From Inquilinus limosus (GTDB taxonomy: Bacteria > Pseudomonadota > Alphaproteobacteria > DSM-16000 > Inquilinaceae), in assembly GCF_002195995.1 (NCBI RefSeq), contig NZ_NHON01000011.1, positions 12,823 to 76,822 of the forward strand: DNA of 64,000 nt, given 5' to 3'. A model generated the notes under the pieces. That model was not told the origin of the DNA, ran no database searches, and was given only the letters and a program-made list of their open reading frames with translations. Shown here piece after piece: positions 1-7,924 of the stretch. The position numbers and the translations under genes are program-made. How positions within the stretch are numbered: the first letter of the stretch is position 1; each line of letters begins with the position of its first letter.

Positions 1-2
1 GG

Positions 3-530
3 CGGGCCCTGCTGGGGCTCGCCGCCCTTCCTTTCTGCGCCGCGGCCGCCCCCGCTGTCGACCAGCCGGGCGAGCGGCGCCTCAAGCTCTACAACCCGCA
101 CACCGATGAGCGCTTCGACGACGTCTATGCCGTCGACGGCGTGCTCGCTGACGACGCCACGAAGCGGCTGAACTGGCTGCTGCGCGACCATCATGTCGAC
201 GTGGCGACGACGATGGACCCGGGCGTGTTCGACCTGCTGTGGCTGATGGCCCGGCGCTATCAGGTGGCCAAGGGCCGGCGGGTGACGATCAACCTGCATT
301 CCGGCTATCGCACCCCCGAGACCAACGAAAAGCTGCGCCCCGAGGGCGCCGCCCGCAACAGCCTGCACATGCAGGGCAAGGCGGTGGACCTGTCGGTGCA
401 GGGCTACGGCATGGTGTTCCTGGCGAACCACGCCCAGGCGGTCGCCAGCGGCGGCCTCGGCCTCTATTGGCGCTCCGACTTCGTGCATCTCGACACCGGG
501 CCCAAGCGCGTCTGGTACAAGCGGTTCTGA
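3..530 (+). CDS. DUF882 (YcbK-like, M15-type) exported protein, 5' end cut off by window edge
   Basis: The gene enters from outside the window, so the start codon is missing. The frame open from base 3 encodes the end of a signal peptide (RALLGLAALPFCAAAAPA, possibly Tat type, since an arginine sits at the very edge). The mature start then contains LKLYNPHTDERFDDVY, typical of DUF882 proteins. The core carries HSGYRTPETNEKLR, SLHMQGKAVDL and FVHLDTG, which resemble the metal ligands and active-site segments of VanY/YcbK-like cell-wall peptidases. The likely role is periplasmic peptidoglycan-related hydrolysis; the substrate cannot be read from sequence. A GTG at 141 is internal and not the real start. 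A palindromic repeat begins directly after the stop codon. Confidence 0.85.
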   Translation, partial: RALLGLAALPFCAAAAPAVDQPGERRLKLYNPHTDERFDDVYAVDGVLADDATKRLNWLLRDHHVDVATTMDPGVFDLLWLMARRYQVAKGRRVTINLHSGYRTPETNEKLRPEGAARNSLHMQGKAVDLSVQGYGMVFLANHAQAVASGGLGLYWRSDFVHLDTGPKRVWYKRF

Positions 531-668
531 GGCCGCTTGGAAATGCTACTGGCGTGAGCCGTCTGACGGCGGTTTCTCCGCTTCCGGTGCTCACGCACAA
601 ACGTGCGCTGCGCTCCGGTTCTCGAAACCACCGCCAGCCGGCTCACGCCAGCGCATTTCGAAGCGGCC
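531..668. repeat. palindromic dispersed repeat, family B, copy 1
   Basis: About 138 bp starting right after the stop codon of the upstream gene. The two halves are imperfect reverse complements: it opens GGCCGCTTGGAAATGC and closes GCATTTCGAAGCGGCC, with inner arms CTGGCGTGAGCC / GGCTCACGCCAG. A second copy lies in opposite orientation at 24459-24599. The unit could fold into a long hairpin in RNA and may act as a terminator, an mRNA-stabilising element or a non-autonomous mobile repeat. Confidence 0.85.
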
Positions 669-741
669 TCGGTTCGCTGCCAGTCATCCCGCGCTCCCTC
701 GGTTACTTTCAGAACCCTTCTTGCGGGACGGGGCCGGACTC

Positions 742-780
742 CCGAACTTGCGGTCGGTATCTTTTCGTAACCAAGTTCGG
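742..780. promoter_or_regulatory. inverted repeat upstream of the reductase gene (candidate operator)
   Basis: A perfect 9-bp inverted repeat, CCGAACTTG at 742-750 and CAAGTTCGG at 772-780, with a 21-bp spacer. It ends 9 bp before the ATG at 790 and overlaps the GGAG ribosome-binding site. This position suits a repressor operator or a hairpin that masks the start. Related reductases are often controlled by HxlR-type regulators, but none is encoded in the window. Confidence 0.45.
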
Positions 781-789
781 AGAATTCCT

Positions 790-1404
790 ATGGCGAAGCT
801 CGCCCTGATCGGCGCCAGCGGCAATGTCGGCTCGAAGATCCTGGCCGAGGCGCTGAGCCGCGGCCACCAGGTCACCGGCATCGTCCGCAACCCGGAGAAG
901 CTGCCGCGGCACCCGGCCCTGACCGCGGTGCGCGGCGACGTGTTCGACGCCGACGGCCTGGCCAGGCTGCTGGCCGGGCATGACGCGGTGATCAGCTCGG
1001 TGCACTACACCGCCTCCGACCCTGCCTTGCTGCTGCGGGCGGTCAAGGCGTCGGGCGTCAAGCGCTACCTGGTCGTCGGCGGCGCCGGCAGCCTGGAGGT
1101 GGCGCCGAGCGTGCAACTGGTCGACACGCCGGACTTCCCGGCGCTGTACAAGGAGGAGGCGTCGAGGGGCCGCGACTACCTGAACCTGCTGCGCGGCGAG
1201 GCCGGCCTGGACTGGACCTTCCTGTCGCCCTCCGCGGTGATCGCGCCGGGCGAGCGCACCGGCAAGTTCCGCCTCGGCGGCGACCAGTTGCTGATCGGCG
1301 CGGACGGGCAGAGCCGGATCAGCCAGGAGGACTACGCCGTCGCCCTGATCGACGAGCTGGAAAAGCCGGCGCACAACCGCAAGCGCTTCACTGTCGGCTA
1401 CTGA
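790..1404 (+). CDS. NAD(P)H-binding oxidoreductase (atypical SDR, NmrA/YwnB-like)
   Basis: A 204-aa single-domain Rossmann protein. The N terminus has the dinucleotide-binding motif GASGNVGSKI (about residues 7-16), followed by the beta-strand pattern of atypical short-chain dehydrogenases (VRGDVFDADGLARLLAGHD; VVGGAGSLEV). It lacks the YxxxK pair of classical SDRs. It matches the length of YwnB/NAD(P)H-binding family proteins (PF13460), usually quinone or flavin reductases linked to redox stress. The start at 790 is chosen because GGAG lies a few bases upstream and the glycine-rich loop follows at once; an extended reading from 721 would add 23 unlikely residues. The exact substrate is unknown. 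Confidence 0.8.
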   Translation: MAKLALIGASGNVGSKILAEALSRGHQVTGIVRNPEKLPRHPALTAVRGDVFDADGLARLLAGHDAVISSVHYTASDPALLLRAVKASGVKRYLVVGGAGSLEVAPSVQLVDTPDFPALYKEEASRGRDYLNLLRGEAGLDWTFLSPSAVIAPGERTGKFRLGGDQLLIGADGQSRISQEDYAVALIDELEKPAHNRKRFTVGY

Positions 1405-1588
1405 GGCCGCTGGCCCATTGTTGTCCGCGGCGCGACGAATTGTTGTGCGATCAGCGGCTTGACCGCAAATCGCAAAAGCAACTCAATCGCAACGCCACCA
1501 CCGGGCCCGGGAAGACGCCCAACCGGGCCCGGCGCAGCGGGCGCAAGTCCCGCGGCAACCCCTCCTCCCACTTGATCCGGAGACGATC

Positions 1589-2008
1589 ATGGCCGACCTG
1601 AGCGACCAGCTCGACCACACCTGGGCGCCCCGGGTGCTCAGCATCCTGCGCATCGCCACCGCCCTGTTCTTCCTGCAGCACGGCCTGGCCAAGCTGTTCG
1701 GCTTCCCGCATGTCGCCTATTTCGACGGGCTGCAGCTGTTCTCGCTGGTCGGCCTGGCCGGGGTGATGGAGATCGTCGGCAGCGTGCTGCTGCTGATCGG
1801 CCTGTTCACCCGCCCGGTGGCCTTCCTGCTGTCCGGCGAGATGGCCGTGGCCTATTTCATGGCGCACGCGCCGCAGGGCTTCTTCCCGATCCTGAACCAG
1901 GGCGAGCTGGCTGCGCTGTACAGCTTCGTCTTCCTGTACTTCGCCGCGGCCGGCGGCGGGGCCTGGAGCCTGGACGCCGTACGCAACCCGCGCCTGGCAA
2001 CGGCCTGA
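1589..2008 (+). CDS. DoxX family membrane protein
   Basis: A 139-aa integral membrane protein with four predicted helices. Family features include RILRIATALFFLQHGLAKLFG near the N terminus and GVMEIVGSVLLLIGLFTRP in the second helix. Bacterial DoxX proteins are small inner-membrane proteins, often next to redox enzymes; specific functions are mostly unproven. A GGAG at about 1578 precedes the ATG. It follows the NAD(P)H-binding reductase by 184 bp in the same direction, so the two may belong to one redox-stress unit, but the gap is large enough for a separate promoter. A family A repeat follows the stop. Confidence 0.85.
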   Translation: MADLSDQLDHTWAPRVLSILRIATALFFLQHGLAKLFGFPHVAYFDGLQLFSLVGLAGVMEIVGSVLLLIGLFTRPVAFLLSGEMAVAYFMAHAPQGFFPILNQGELAALYSFVFLYFAAAGGGAWSLDAVRNPRLATA

Positions 2009-2017
2009 TCTCCTACA

Positions 2018-2119
2018 CCGTCATTGCGACCCCGGCCTTGAGCCGGGGGAAGCAATCCGGGGCCGCTTGGCGTGGCCCCTGGATTGCTTCGTCGGCTTTC
2101 GCCTCCTCGCAATGACGGC
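2018..2119. repeat. palindromic dispersed repeat, family A, copy 1
   Basis: Begins CCGTCATTGCGA and ends CGCAATGACGG, with an inner GGATTGCTTCGTCGG segment shared with the copies at 40462 and 61081. The termini are mutually inverted, so the whole unit can form a stem. It lies between the convergent DoxX and agmatine deiminase genes. Compared with the other copies, the left arm carries a variant insert (accccggccttgagccggg). Confidence 0.85.
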
Positions 2120-2136
2120 CTCTACGCGACCCGCGG

Positions 2137-3156
2137 TCAGGGAGACGGCTGCTGCTGCGTGATGCAGTGGATGCCGCCGCCGCCCAGGAAGATGTCGCGG
2201 GCATGGACCTGCACGACGCGGCGGTTCGGGAAGGCGTCGCGGATGATGCGGAAGGCGCGCTCGTCCTCCGCCACGTCGAAGGCCGGCATCACGATGCCGC
2301 CATTGGCGATGTAGAAATTGACGTAGGACAGGCTCAGCCGCTTGCCGTTGTGCTCCTGCCGCGCCGGCTGCGGCACCTCGATCACCTGCAGCGGCCGGCC
2401 CTTGGCGTCCTTGGCCGAACGCAGGATGTCGAGATTGGTCTGCAGCACGTCGAAATTGCCGTCGCTCTTGTCGTCGGTCGACAACGCCAGCACCACGCCC
2501 GGCCGGACGAAGCAGGCGATCTCGTCGACATGGCCGTCGGTCTCGTCGTCCTCGATCCCCTCCGGCAGCCAGATCACGGTGGAGACGCCCAACCAGTCGC
2601 GCAGATTCTGCTCGACCTGGGCCTTGGTGAGGTCCGGGTTGCGGTTCGGGTTCAGCAGGCACTGCTCGGTGGTCAGCACCGTGCCCTCGCCATCGACATG
2701 GACGGCACCGCCCTCCAGCACGAAGGGCGCGCGGAAGCGCCGGGCGCCGACATGCTTCAGGATCTGCTTCGCCACCACCGCATCGCGGCTGTAGGGCTGG
2801 TACTTCTGGCCCCAGGCGTTGAAGCGCCAATGCGCGCCGGCCAGATGGCCGTTGCGGTCGAGCAGGAAGGTCGGCCCGGAATCGCGCAGCCAGCTGTCGT
2901 CGATCTCCATCGACACCACGTCGATCGCGGTGCCGTTGCCCAGGGTCAGCGACGCCTCGGCCACATCGGCCGGGTTGCAGACCAGGGTCACCGGCTCGAA
3001 ATCGGCGATGGCGCGGGCGACGTCGGCATAGGCGGTGCGGGCGGCGTCCATATGCTCGCCCCAGACCTCATCCCGGCACGGCCAGGCCATCCAGCAGCGG
3101 CTGTGGGGCTCCCATTCCGCGGGCATGACGTAGCCGAGGGAGGCGGGGACGGTCAC
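2137..3156 (-). CDS. aguA: agmatine deiminase
   Basis: A 339-aa cytosolic enzyme of the guanidino-group-modifying (PF04371) family that hydrolyses agmatine to N-carbamoylputrescine and ammonia. Diagnostic segments are MPAEWEPHSRCWMAWP at the N terminus, DDSWLRDSGP, HWRFNAWGQKY, EGGAVHVDGEGT, and the catalytic-cysteine motif GGGGIHCITQQQP at the C terminus. All are intact and the length is normal. The start is a GTG at 3156, preceded on the minus strand by GGAA; a later ATG (MPAEWEP) is an alternative. No aguB amidase is nearby, so the carbamoylputrescine step must be encoded elsewhere. The gene sits downstream of the pot operon on the same strand, separated by 424 bp. Confidence 0.93.
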   Translation of the reverse strand: MTVPASLGYVMPAEWEPHSRCWMAWPCRDEVWGEHMDAARTAYADVARAIADFEPVTLVCNPADVAEASLTLGNGTAIDVVSMEIDDSWLRDSGPTFLLDRNGHLAGAHWRFNAWGQKYQPYSRDAVVAKQILKHVGARRFRAPFVLEGGAVHVDGEGTVLTTEQCLLNPNRNPDLTKAQVEQNLRDWLGVSTVIWLPEGIEDDETDGHVDEIACFVRPGVVLALSTDDKSDGNFDVLQTNLDILRSAKDAKGRPLQVIEVPQPARQEHNGKRLSLSYVNFYIANGGIVMPAFDVAEDERAFRIIRDAFPNRRVVQVHARDIFLGGGGIHCITQQQPSP

Positions 3157-3580
3157 AATGGCGTTCCGAAGCAGTTCTCGCTCAAGAGCCAGAGGCTAGC
3201 CTCCGCCGCGTCCGGATGAAAGAGCGCTGTGTGCGTCCCCCGGAAATGGAACGGGCCCGACCTTGCGGCCGGGCCCGTGAAACCGATCGTCCCGAAGGAC
3301 ATTGATGACAGTGCGGCAATCAAATGCGGCGCTGAGAGATCGTCTTTTCCCCCTTCGTCAAACGGCGGCCGAACGGCGCCAGACGAATGGTTCCAAAGAT
3401 CGACAGAAACGACATGAGAAGCTCATGAATTGTTCTCGAACGCCGTAGATATAGTCGACAGGCCCGATTTTTGCTCCAGGGGCAAACGCCGAGGGTCACC
3501 TGCGCGCCACGCATGACTCAGAGTCCTGCGCGGCGACACCATGATCGGGCAAGAAAACGCCGTTCCGCTGCGGTCCGGCC
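3157..3580. other. non-coding gap between aguA and potI
   Basis: A 424-bp stretch without a convincing gene. It holds a strong stem at 3251-3278 (ACGGGCCCG / CGGGCCCGT around a 10-base loop). It lies downstream of potI and upstream of aguA on the minus strand, so it probably contains the end of the pot transcript and the aguA promoter. GC content falls noticeably at about 3300-3480. Confidence 0.5.
3251..3278 (-). terminator. GC-rich hairpin between potI and aguA
   Basis: A 9-bp perfect stem, ACGGGCCCG / CGGGCCCGT. There is no clear U-run on the minus-strand side, so it may be a weak terminator or a 3' processing structure rather than a classical intrinsic terminator. Confidence 0.4.
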
Positions 3581-4417
3581 TCAGCTTCCTGCGGCGAAGG
3601 CCAGCTGCTCGTCCCGCCGCCGCTTCTTCTCGTGCCGCACCAGGAGCCCGCCGGCGATCACCACGCCGGTGGTGACGATGACGACGATGATGGTGGCCAG
3701 CGCATTGATCTCCGGCGTCACCCCCAGCTTCACCTTGGAGAAGATGTAGACCGGCAGGGTGGTCGACCCGGGGCCGGAGACGAAGCTGGTGATCACCAGC
3801 GTGTCCAGCGACAGGGTGAAGGCCAGCAGCCAGCCGGCGACCACCGCCGGCGAGATGATCGGCAAGGTGATCCAGAAGAACACGGTCAGCGGCCGGGCGC
3901 CGAGATCCATCGCCGCCTCCTCGATCGACTCGTCGAGGCTGACCAGCCGCGACTGCACGATCACCGCGACATAGGCCAGGCAGAAGGTGATGTGGGCGAT
4001 GGTGATGGTCAGCATGCCGCGGCCCTGCGGGAAGCCAAACAGCTGCTCCATCGCCACGAACAGCAGCAGCATCGACAGGCCGGTGATCACCTCCGGCATC
4101 ACCAGCGGCGCCGTCACCATGCCGGAGAACAGGGTGCGGCCGCGGAACCGGCCGAACCGGGCCAGCACCAGCCCGGCCACGGTGCCCAGCACGCAGGCGA
4201 CGGTGGCGGAGATCGCCGCGATCTCCAGCGACCGCCGCGCCGCGTCCAGCATCTGCTGGTTCTCCAGCAGCGTGCCGTACCATTTGGTCGAGAAGCCGCC
4301 CCAGATCGTGACCAGCCGGCTCTCGTTGAAGGAATAGAACATCAGCAGGATGATCGGCACGTAGAGGAAGGCGTAGCCGAACACCAGGCAGGTGAACAGG
4401 AACCAGGGCCGCCTCAT
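3581..4417 (-). CDS. potI: putrescine/spermidine ABC transporter permease (PotI/PotC type)
   Basis: A 278-aa inner-membrane protein with six predicted helices, starting with a long helix (WFLFTCLVFGYAFLYVPIILLMFYSFNESR). It carries the ABC-permease EAA loop EEAAMDLGARPLTVFFWITLPII (about residues 169-191), which docks on the ATPase. It also has the PotC-type GLSMLLLFVAMEQLFG and SFVSGPGSTTLP segments. It is the last gene of the string potF-G-H-I and overlaps the preceding permease by 4 bp (4414-4417), indicating translational coupling. It pairs with PotH to form the channel for polyamine import. Confidence 0.9.
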   Translation of the reverse strand: MRRPWFLFTCLVFGYAFLYVPIILLMFYSFNESRLVTIWGGFSTKWYGTLLENQQMLDAARRSLEIAAISATVACVLGTVAGLVLARFGRFRGRTLFSGMVTAPLVMPEVITGLSMLLLFVAMEQLFGFPQGRGMLTITIAHITFCLAYVAVIVQSRLVSLDESIEEAAMDLGARPLTVFFWITLPIISPAVVAGWLLAFTLSLDTLVITSFVSGPGSTTLPVYIFSKVKLGVTPEINALATIIVVIVTTGVVIAGGLLVRHEKKRRRDEQLAFAAGS

Positions 4418-5382
4418 CGCTCCGCCTCCTGCTGCTTCGCCTGGACGTACTGGAAGACCATGATCGGGATCACCAGCACCAGCAGCAGCACGATCGCCAC
4501 CGCCGAGGCCACCGGCCAGTCGGTGTTCTGGAAGAACTCATTCGACAGCACCTTGCCGATCATCAGCGTGTCGATGCCGCCCAGCAGCTCCGGGATCACG
4601 TATTCGCCGACCGCCGGGATGAACACCAGCAGCGACCCGGCGATGATGCCCGGCATGGACAGCGGCAGGGTGATCAGCAGGAACGCCTTCCACGGCCGGC
4701 AGCCCAGATCCTCCGCCGCCTCGAGCAGCGATCCGTCGAGCTTCTCCAGCGTCGCGTAGAGCGGCAGGATCATGAACGGCAGATAGGAGTAGACGATGCC
4801 GATATAGACGGCGATGTCGGTGTGCAGGATCTCCAGCGGCTGGTCGATGATGCCGAGCCAGAGCAGCAGGTTGTTGAGCAGCCCCTGCTGCTGGAGGATG
4901 CCGATCCAGGCATAGACCCGGATCAGGAACGAGGTCCAGAACGGCAGGATCACCAGCATCAGCAGCGGCACCCGCCATTGCTGGCTGGACCGGGCGATGG
5001 CGTAGGCCATCGGATAGCCGATCAGCAGGCTCAGCACCGTCGAGATCGCCGCGATCTTGATCGAGCTGAGATAGGCGCTGACGTAGAGCGGATCGTCGAG
5101 CAGGAACTGGAAATTGCCGATGGCGAGCGAGATGCCGAGATGGGCGTCGTCGATCCAGCTGAGCAGCGGCGTATAGGGCGGCTGGCCGATGATCTTGTCG
5201 GCGAAGGCGATCTTCAGGACGATGACGAAGGGGATCAGGAAGAACAGGAACAGCCAGACATAGGGCAGCGCGATCACCAGGCTGCGGCCGAGCCTTCCGC
5301 CCAGCCGCCGCAGGATCGACGGCCCCGCCGCGACCCGCGCGCCTGCGCCCTCCGCCGCGTCGCTCGCCGTCACCGCGGTCAT
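4414..5382 (-). CDS. potH: putrescine/spermidine ABC transporter permease (PotH/PotB type)
   Basis: A 322-aa inner-membrane protein. A 40-residue cytosolic N tail precedes the first helix (YVWLFLFFLIPFVIVLKIAF). The EAA loop reads LLEAAEDLGCRPWKAFLLITLP, and the PotB/PotH signature FIPAVGEYVIPELLGG is intact. It overlaps both neighbours by 4 bp (potI at 4414-4417, potG at 5379-5382), so G, H and I are one translationally coupled unit. Its role is one half of the translocation channel for putrescine or related polyamines. Confidence 0.9.
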   Translation of the reverse strand: MTAVTASDAAEGAGARVAAGPSILRRLGGRLGRSLVIALPYVWLFLFFLIPFVIVLKIAFADKIIGQPPYTPLLSWIDDAHLGISLAIGNFQFLLDDPLYVSAYLSSIKIAAISTVLSLLIGYPMAYAIARSSQQWRVPLLMLVILPFWTSFLIRVYAWIGILQQQGLLNNLLLWLGIIDQPLEILHTDIAVYIGIVYSYLPFMILPLYATLEKLDGSLLEAAEDLGCRPWKAFLLITLPLSMPGIIAGSLLVFIPAVGEYVIPELLGGIDTLMIGKVLSNEFFQNTDWPVASAVAIVLLLVLVIPIMVFQYVQAKQQEAER

Positions 5383-6530
5383 TGCGTCAGCACCACGCCG
5401 GCGAAGGGCTGCCAGGACAGCCGCACCTCGTCCTCCCAGGTGATCGGCATCTCGGTCAGGCGCGACACGTTCGGCGCCGTCACCCGCACCGTCTTCCCGT
5501 TCGGCAACGCGATCAGATAGATCGACAGGTTGCCGAGATAGGCGATCTCCTTGACCACGCCGACCGTGCTGTTGGTGGCGCCGCCGGCATCGCCGTCCGC
5601 CTTCGAGATCACGATCTTCTCCGGCCGCACCGCGACCCAGACCTGGGTCCCGACCGGCACCGGCAGGCCGTGGCTGATGTGGAGCTGGCAGCCGGCCTCG
5701 GGGCTGTCGATGATGACATGCTCCGGATGGTCCTCGGCCACGCGGCCCTCGAACAGGTTCACCGAGCCGATGAAGTCGGCCACGAACTTCGATTGCGGGT
5801 ATTCGTAGATCTCGGCCGGCGTGCCGAGCTGCGAGATGTAGCCGGAGTTCATCACCGCGATCCGGCTGGACATCGTCATCGCCTCCTCCTGGTCGTGGGT
5901 CACGACCACGAAGGTGATGCCGACCTTCTCCTGGATGTTGACCAGCTCGAACTGGGTCTGCTCGCGCAGCTTCTTGTCCAGCGCGCCCAGCGGCTCGTCC
6001 AGCAGCAGGATCTTCGGACGCTTGACCAGGCTGCGGGCCAGGGCGACGCGCTGGCGCTGGCCGCCCGACAGCTGGTGCGGCTTGCGCTTGGAGAAGCGGC
6101 CGAGCTGGACCAGTTCCAGCACCTCGGCGACGCGGGTCTTGATCTCGGCCGACGGCACCCGGTCCTGGCGCAGGCCGAAGGCCACGTTCTGCTCCACCGT
6201 CATATGCGGGAATAGCGCGTAGCTCTGGAACATCATGTTGACCGGCCGCTCATAGGGCGGCACGGCGGTCATGTCGACGCCGTCGATGAAGATCTTGCCT
6301 TCGGTCGGCCGCTCGAACCCCGCCATCATCCGCAGCAGCGTGGTCTTGCCGCAACCCGACCCGCCCAGCAGGGCGAAGAACTCACCGCGATAGATCGACA
6401 GGCTGACATCGTCGACGGCGGTGAAGTCGCCGAACTTCTTGGTCACCTTCTCGATCCGGACGTATGGCTTCGCGTCCGGGTCGCGCCACAGCTGCGGCGC
6501 GGTCTGCTGCTTCGGCTTGGCTTGGCCCAT
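5379..6530 (-). CDS. potG: polyamine ABC transporter ATP-binding protein (PotG/PotA type)
   Basis: A 383-aa ATPase. Walker A is GGSGCGKTT (about residues 56-64), the Q-loop is MMFQSYALFPHMTV, the ABC signature is LSGGQRQRVALARSL, Walker B is ILLLDEPLGALD and the switch histidine is in VVTHDQEEAM. The C-terminal TOBE domain carries VAVRPEKI. The first glycine of Walker A replaces the proline found in many PotA proteins, a conservative change common in PotG. It powers import through PotHI. The C-terminal codons overlap the potH start by 4 bp. A 71-bp gap holding a strong hairpin separates it from potF. Confidence 0.92.
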   Translation of the reverse strand: MGQAKPKQQTAPQLWRDPDAKPYVRIEKVTKKFGDFTAVDDVSLSIYRGEFFALLGGSGCGKTTLLRMMAGFERPTEGKIFIDGVDMTAVPPYERPVNMMFQSYALFPHMTVEQNVAFGLRQDRVPSAEIKTRVAEVLELVQLGRFSKRKPHQLSGGQRQRVALARSLVKRPKILLLDEPLGALDKKLREQTQFELVNIQEKVGITFVVVTHDQEEAMTMSSRIAVMNSGYISQLGTPAEIYEYPQSKFVADFIGSVNLFEGRVAEDHPEHVIIDSPEAGCQLHISHGLPVPVGTQVWVAVRPEKIVISKADGDAGGATNSTVGVVKEIAYLGNLSIYLIALPNGKTVRVTAPNVSRLTEMPITWEDEVRLSWQPFAGVVLTQ

Positions 6531-6563
6531 CCCCGTCTCCGGCCCCTGTCCCCCAAGTGGAAC

Positions 6564-6594
6564 GGCCGCCGCATCCGGTTGGGATGCGGCGGCC
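6564..6594 (-). promoter_or_regulatory. intercistronic hairpin between potF and potG
   Basis: A perfect 13-bp stem (GGCCGCCGCATCC / GGATGCGGCGGCC) with a 5-base loop lies between the binding-protein gene and the ATPase gene, with no U-run. Such structures in ABC operons usually stabilise the upstream message, so that binding protein is made in excess of the membrane parts. Confidence 0.6.
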
Positions 6595-6601
6595 GCGCTG
6601 T

Positions 6602-7699
6602 TTACTGGCCGGTGCGGATCCGCGTCCAGGTCCGCGTCCGCAGCCGTTCATAGCTGGGCGACGCTTCGGTGATCGCGAACAGCTTCTTCATCACGTCCTC
6701 GGGCGGGAAGACGCGCGGGTCGTTGGCGATGTCGGGGTTCATCAACTCGCGCGCGCCCGTCACCGCATTGCCGTAGCCGACGAAATCGTCGATGCCGGCC
6801 ATCACCTTCGGCTGAAGGAGGAAGTTGATATAGGCATAGGCCTCCTCGGGATGCGGCGCGTCCTTGGGAATGCCGATCATGTCGAACCACACCAGGGTCG
6901 ATTCCTTGGGGATGATATAGTCGATGTTGACGCCGTTCTTGGCCTCCTCGGCCCGGGCCTTGGCGATGCTGACGTCGCCCGACCAGCCGATCGCGACGCA
7001 GATGTTGCCGCCGGCTAGGTCGTTGATGTACTGCGAGGAGCTCAGATACTTCAGATACGGCCGGAACTTCATGATCGCCTCTTCGGCGGCCTTGAGGTCT
7101 TCGGGCTTCTGGCTGTTCGGGTCGAGCTTCAGGTAGTTCAGCACCACCGGGATGATGTCGGTCGGGCTGTCCAGCGTGGTGATGCCGCAATCGGCCAGCT
7201 TCTTGGCGTTCTCGGGGTTGAACACCAGGTCGAAGCTGTCGAGCGGCACGTCGCCGAGGCGCTTCTTCACCTGGTCGACATTGTAGCCGATGCCGACCGT
7301 GCCCCACTGGTAGATGGCGGCGTATTTGTTGCCGGGATCGGCGCCCTCGGCCTGCTTCAGCAGGGCCGGGTCGAGATTCTTCCAGTTCGGGATCTTCGAC
7401 TTGTCGAGCTCGAGATAGACCCCGGCCTTGATCTGGCGCGACAGGAAGGGCTGTGCCGTCGGCACCACGATGTCGTAGCCGGAGTTGCCGGCCAGCAGCT
7501 TGGCCTCCAGCACCTCGTTGTTGTCGTAGGTGTCGTAGACGGTCTTGATGCCGGTGGCCTTGGTGAAGTCGGCCAGGGTGGTCTCGCCGATATAGTCCGA
7601 CCAGTTGTAGATGTTGACGACCTTCTCCTGGGCCAGGGCCGGCGCCGCCACGGCACACAGCGCGGCGGTCGCGAGAAGGCTTTGCACGAGACGCTTCAT
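6602..7699 (-). CDS. potF: periplasmic putrescine/polyamine-binding protein
   Basis: A 365-aa exported solute-binding protein. The signal peptide is MKRLVQSLLATAALCAVAAPALAQ. The mature part begins EKVVNIYNWSDYIGETTLADF, the hallmark of PotF/PotD proteins. NSGYDIVVPTAQPFLSRQI and YQWGTVGIGYN form the polyamine cleft, and AGGNICVAIGWSGDVS is typical of PotF. It is the first gene of the potFGHI operon and is followed by a hairpin. The aminotransferase gene lies upstream on the same strand, supporting a putrescine uptake-and-degradation role. Confidence 0.92.
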   Translation of the reverse strand: MKRLVQSLLATAALCAVAAPALAQEKVVNIYNWSDYIGETTLADFTKATGIKTVYDTYDNNEVLEAKLLAGNSGYDIVVPTAQPFLSRQIKAGVYLELDKSKIPNWKNLDPALLKQAEGADPGNKYAAIYQWGTVGIGYNVDQVKKRLGDVPLDSFDLVFNPENAKKLADCGITTLDSPTDIIPVVLNYLKLDPNSQKPEDLKAAEEAIMKFRPYLKYLSSSQYINDLAGGNICVAIGWSGDVSIAKARAEEAKNGVNIDYIIPKESTLVWFDMIGIPKDAPHPEEAYAYINFLLQPKVMAGIDDFVGYGNAVTGARELMNPDIANDPRVFPPEDVMKKLFAITEASPSYERLRTRTWTRIRTGQ

Positions 7700-7892
7700 G
7701 TTAACCCGTTCCCTGTCTGTGATCTGTTCGAGACCCGTCGAGCCGGTTCCCCTTCTGATTCATTGCAACGCGCCGCTGGGAAAACTGTCAATCGCGGCGA
7801 CAGCGCAGTGCACAAAACGGGCTCGAACCGTCCTCCCTGTGCCCTGCGTTCATGACATTTGCAACCCCGTCCTGCCCGTCCCCCTGAACGGA

Positions 7893-7920
7893 AAAGGGCG
7901 GCCCCATCGCGGCCGCCCCT
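7893..7920 (-). terminator. intrinsic terminator after the aminotransferase gene
   Basis: On the minus strand the stem GGGCGGCC / GGCCGCCC is followed by a TTTT run, directly after the aminotransferase stop. It separates that transcript from potF. Confidence 0.7.
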
Positions 7921-7924
7921 GCCC

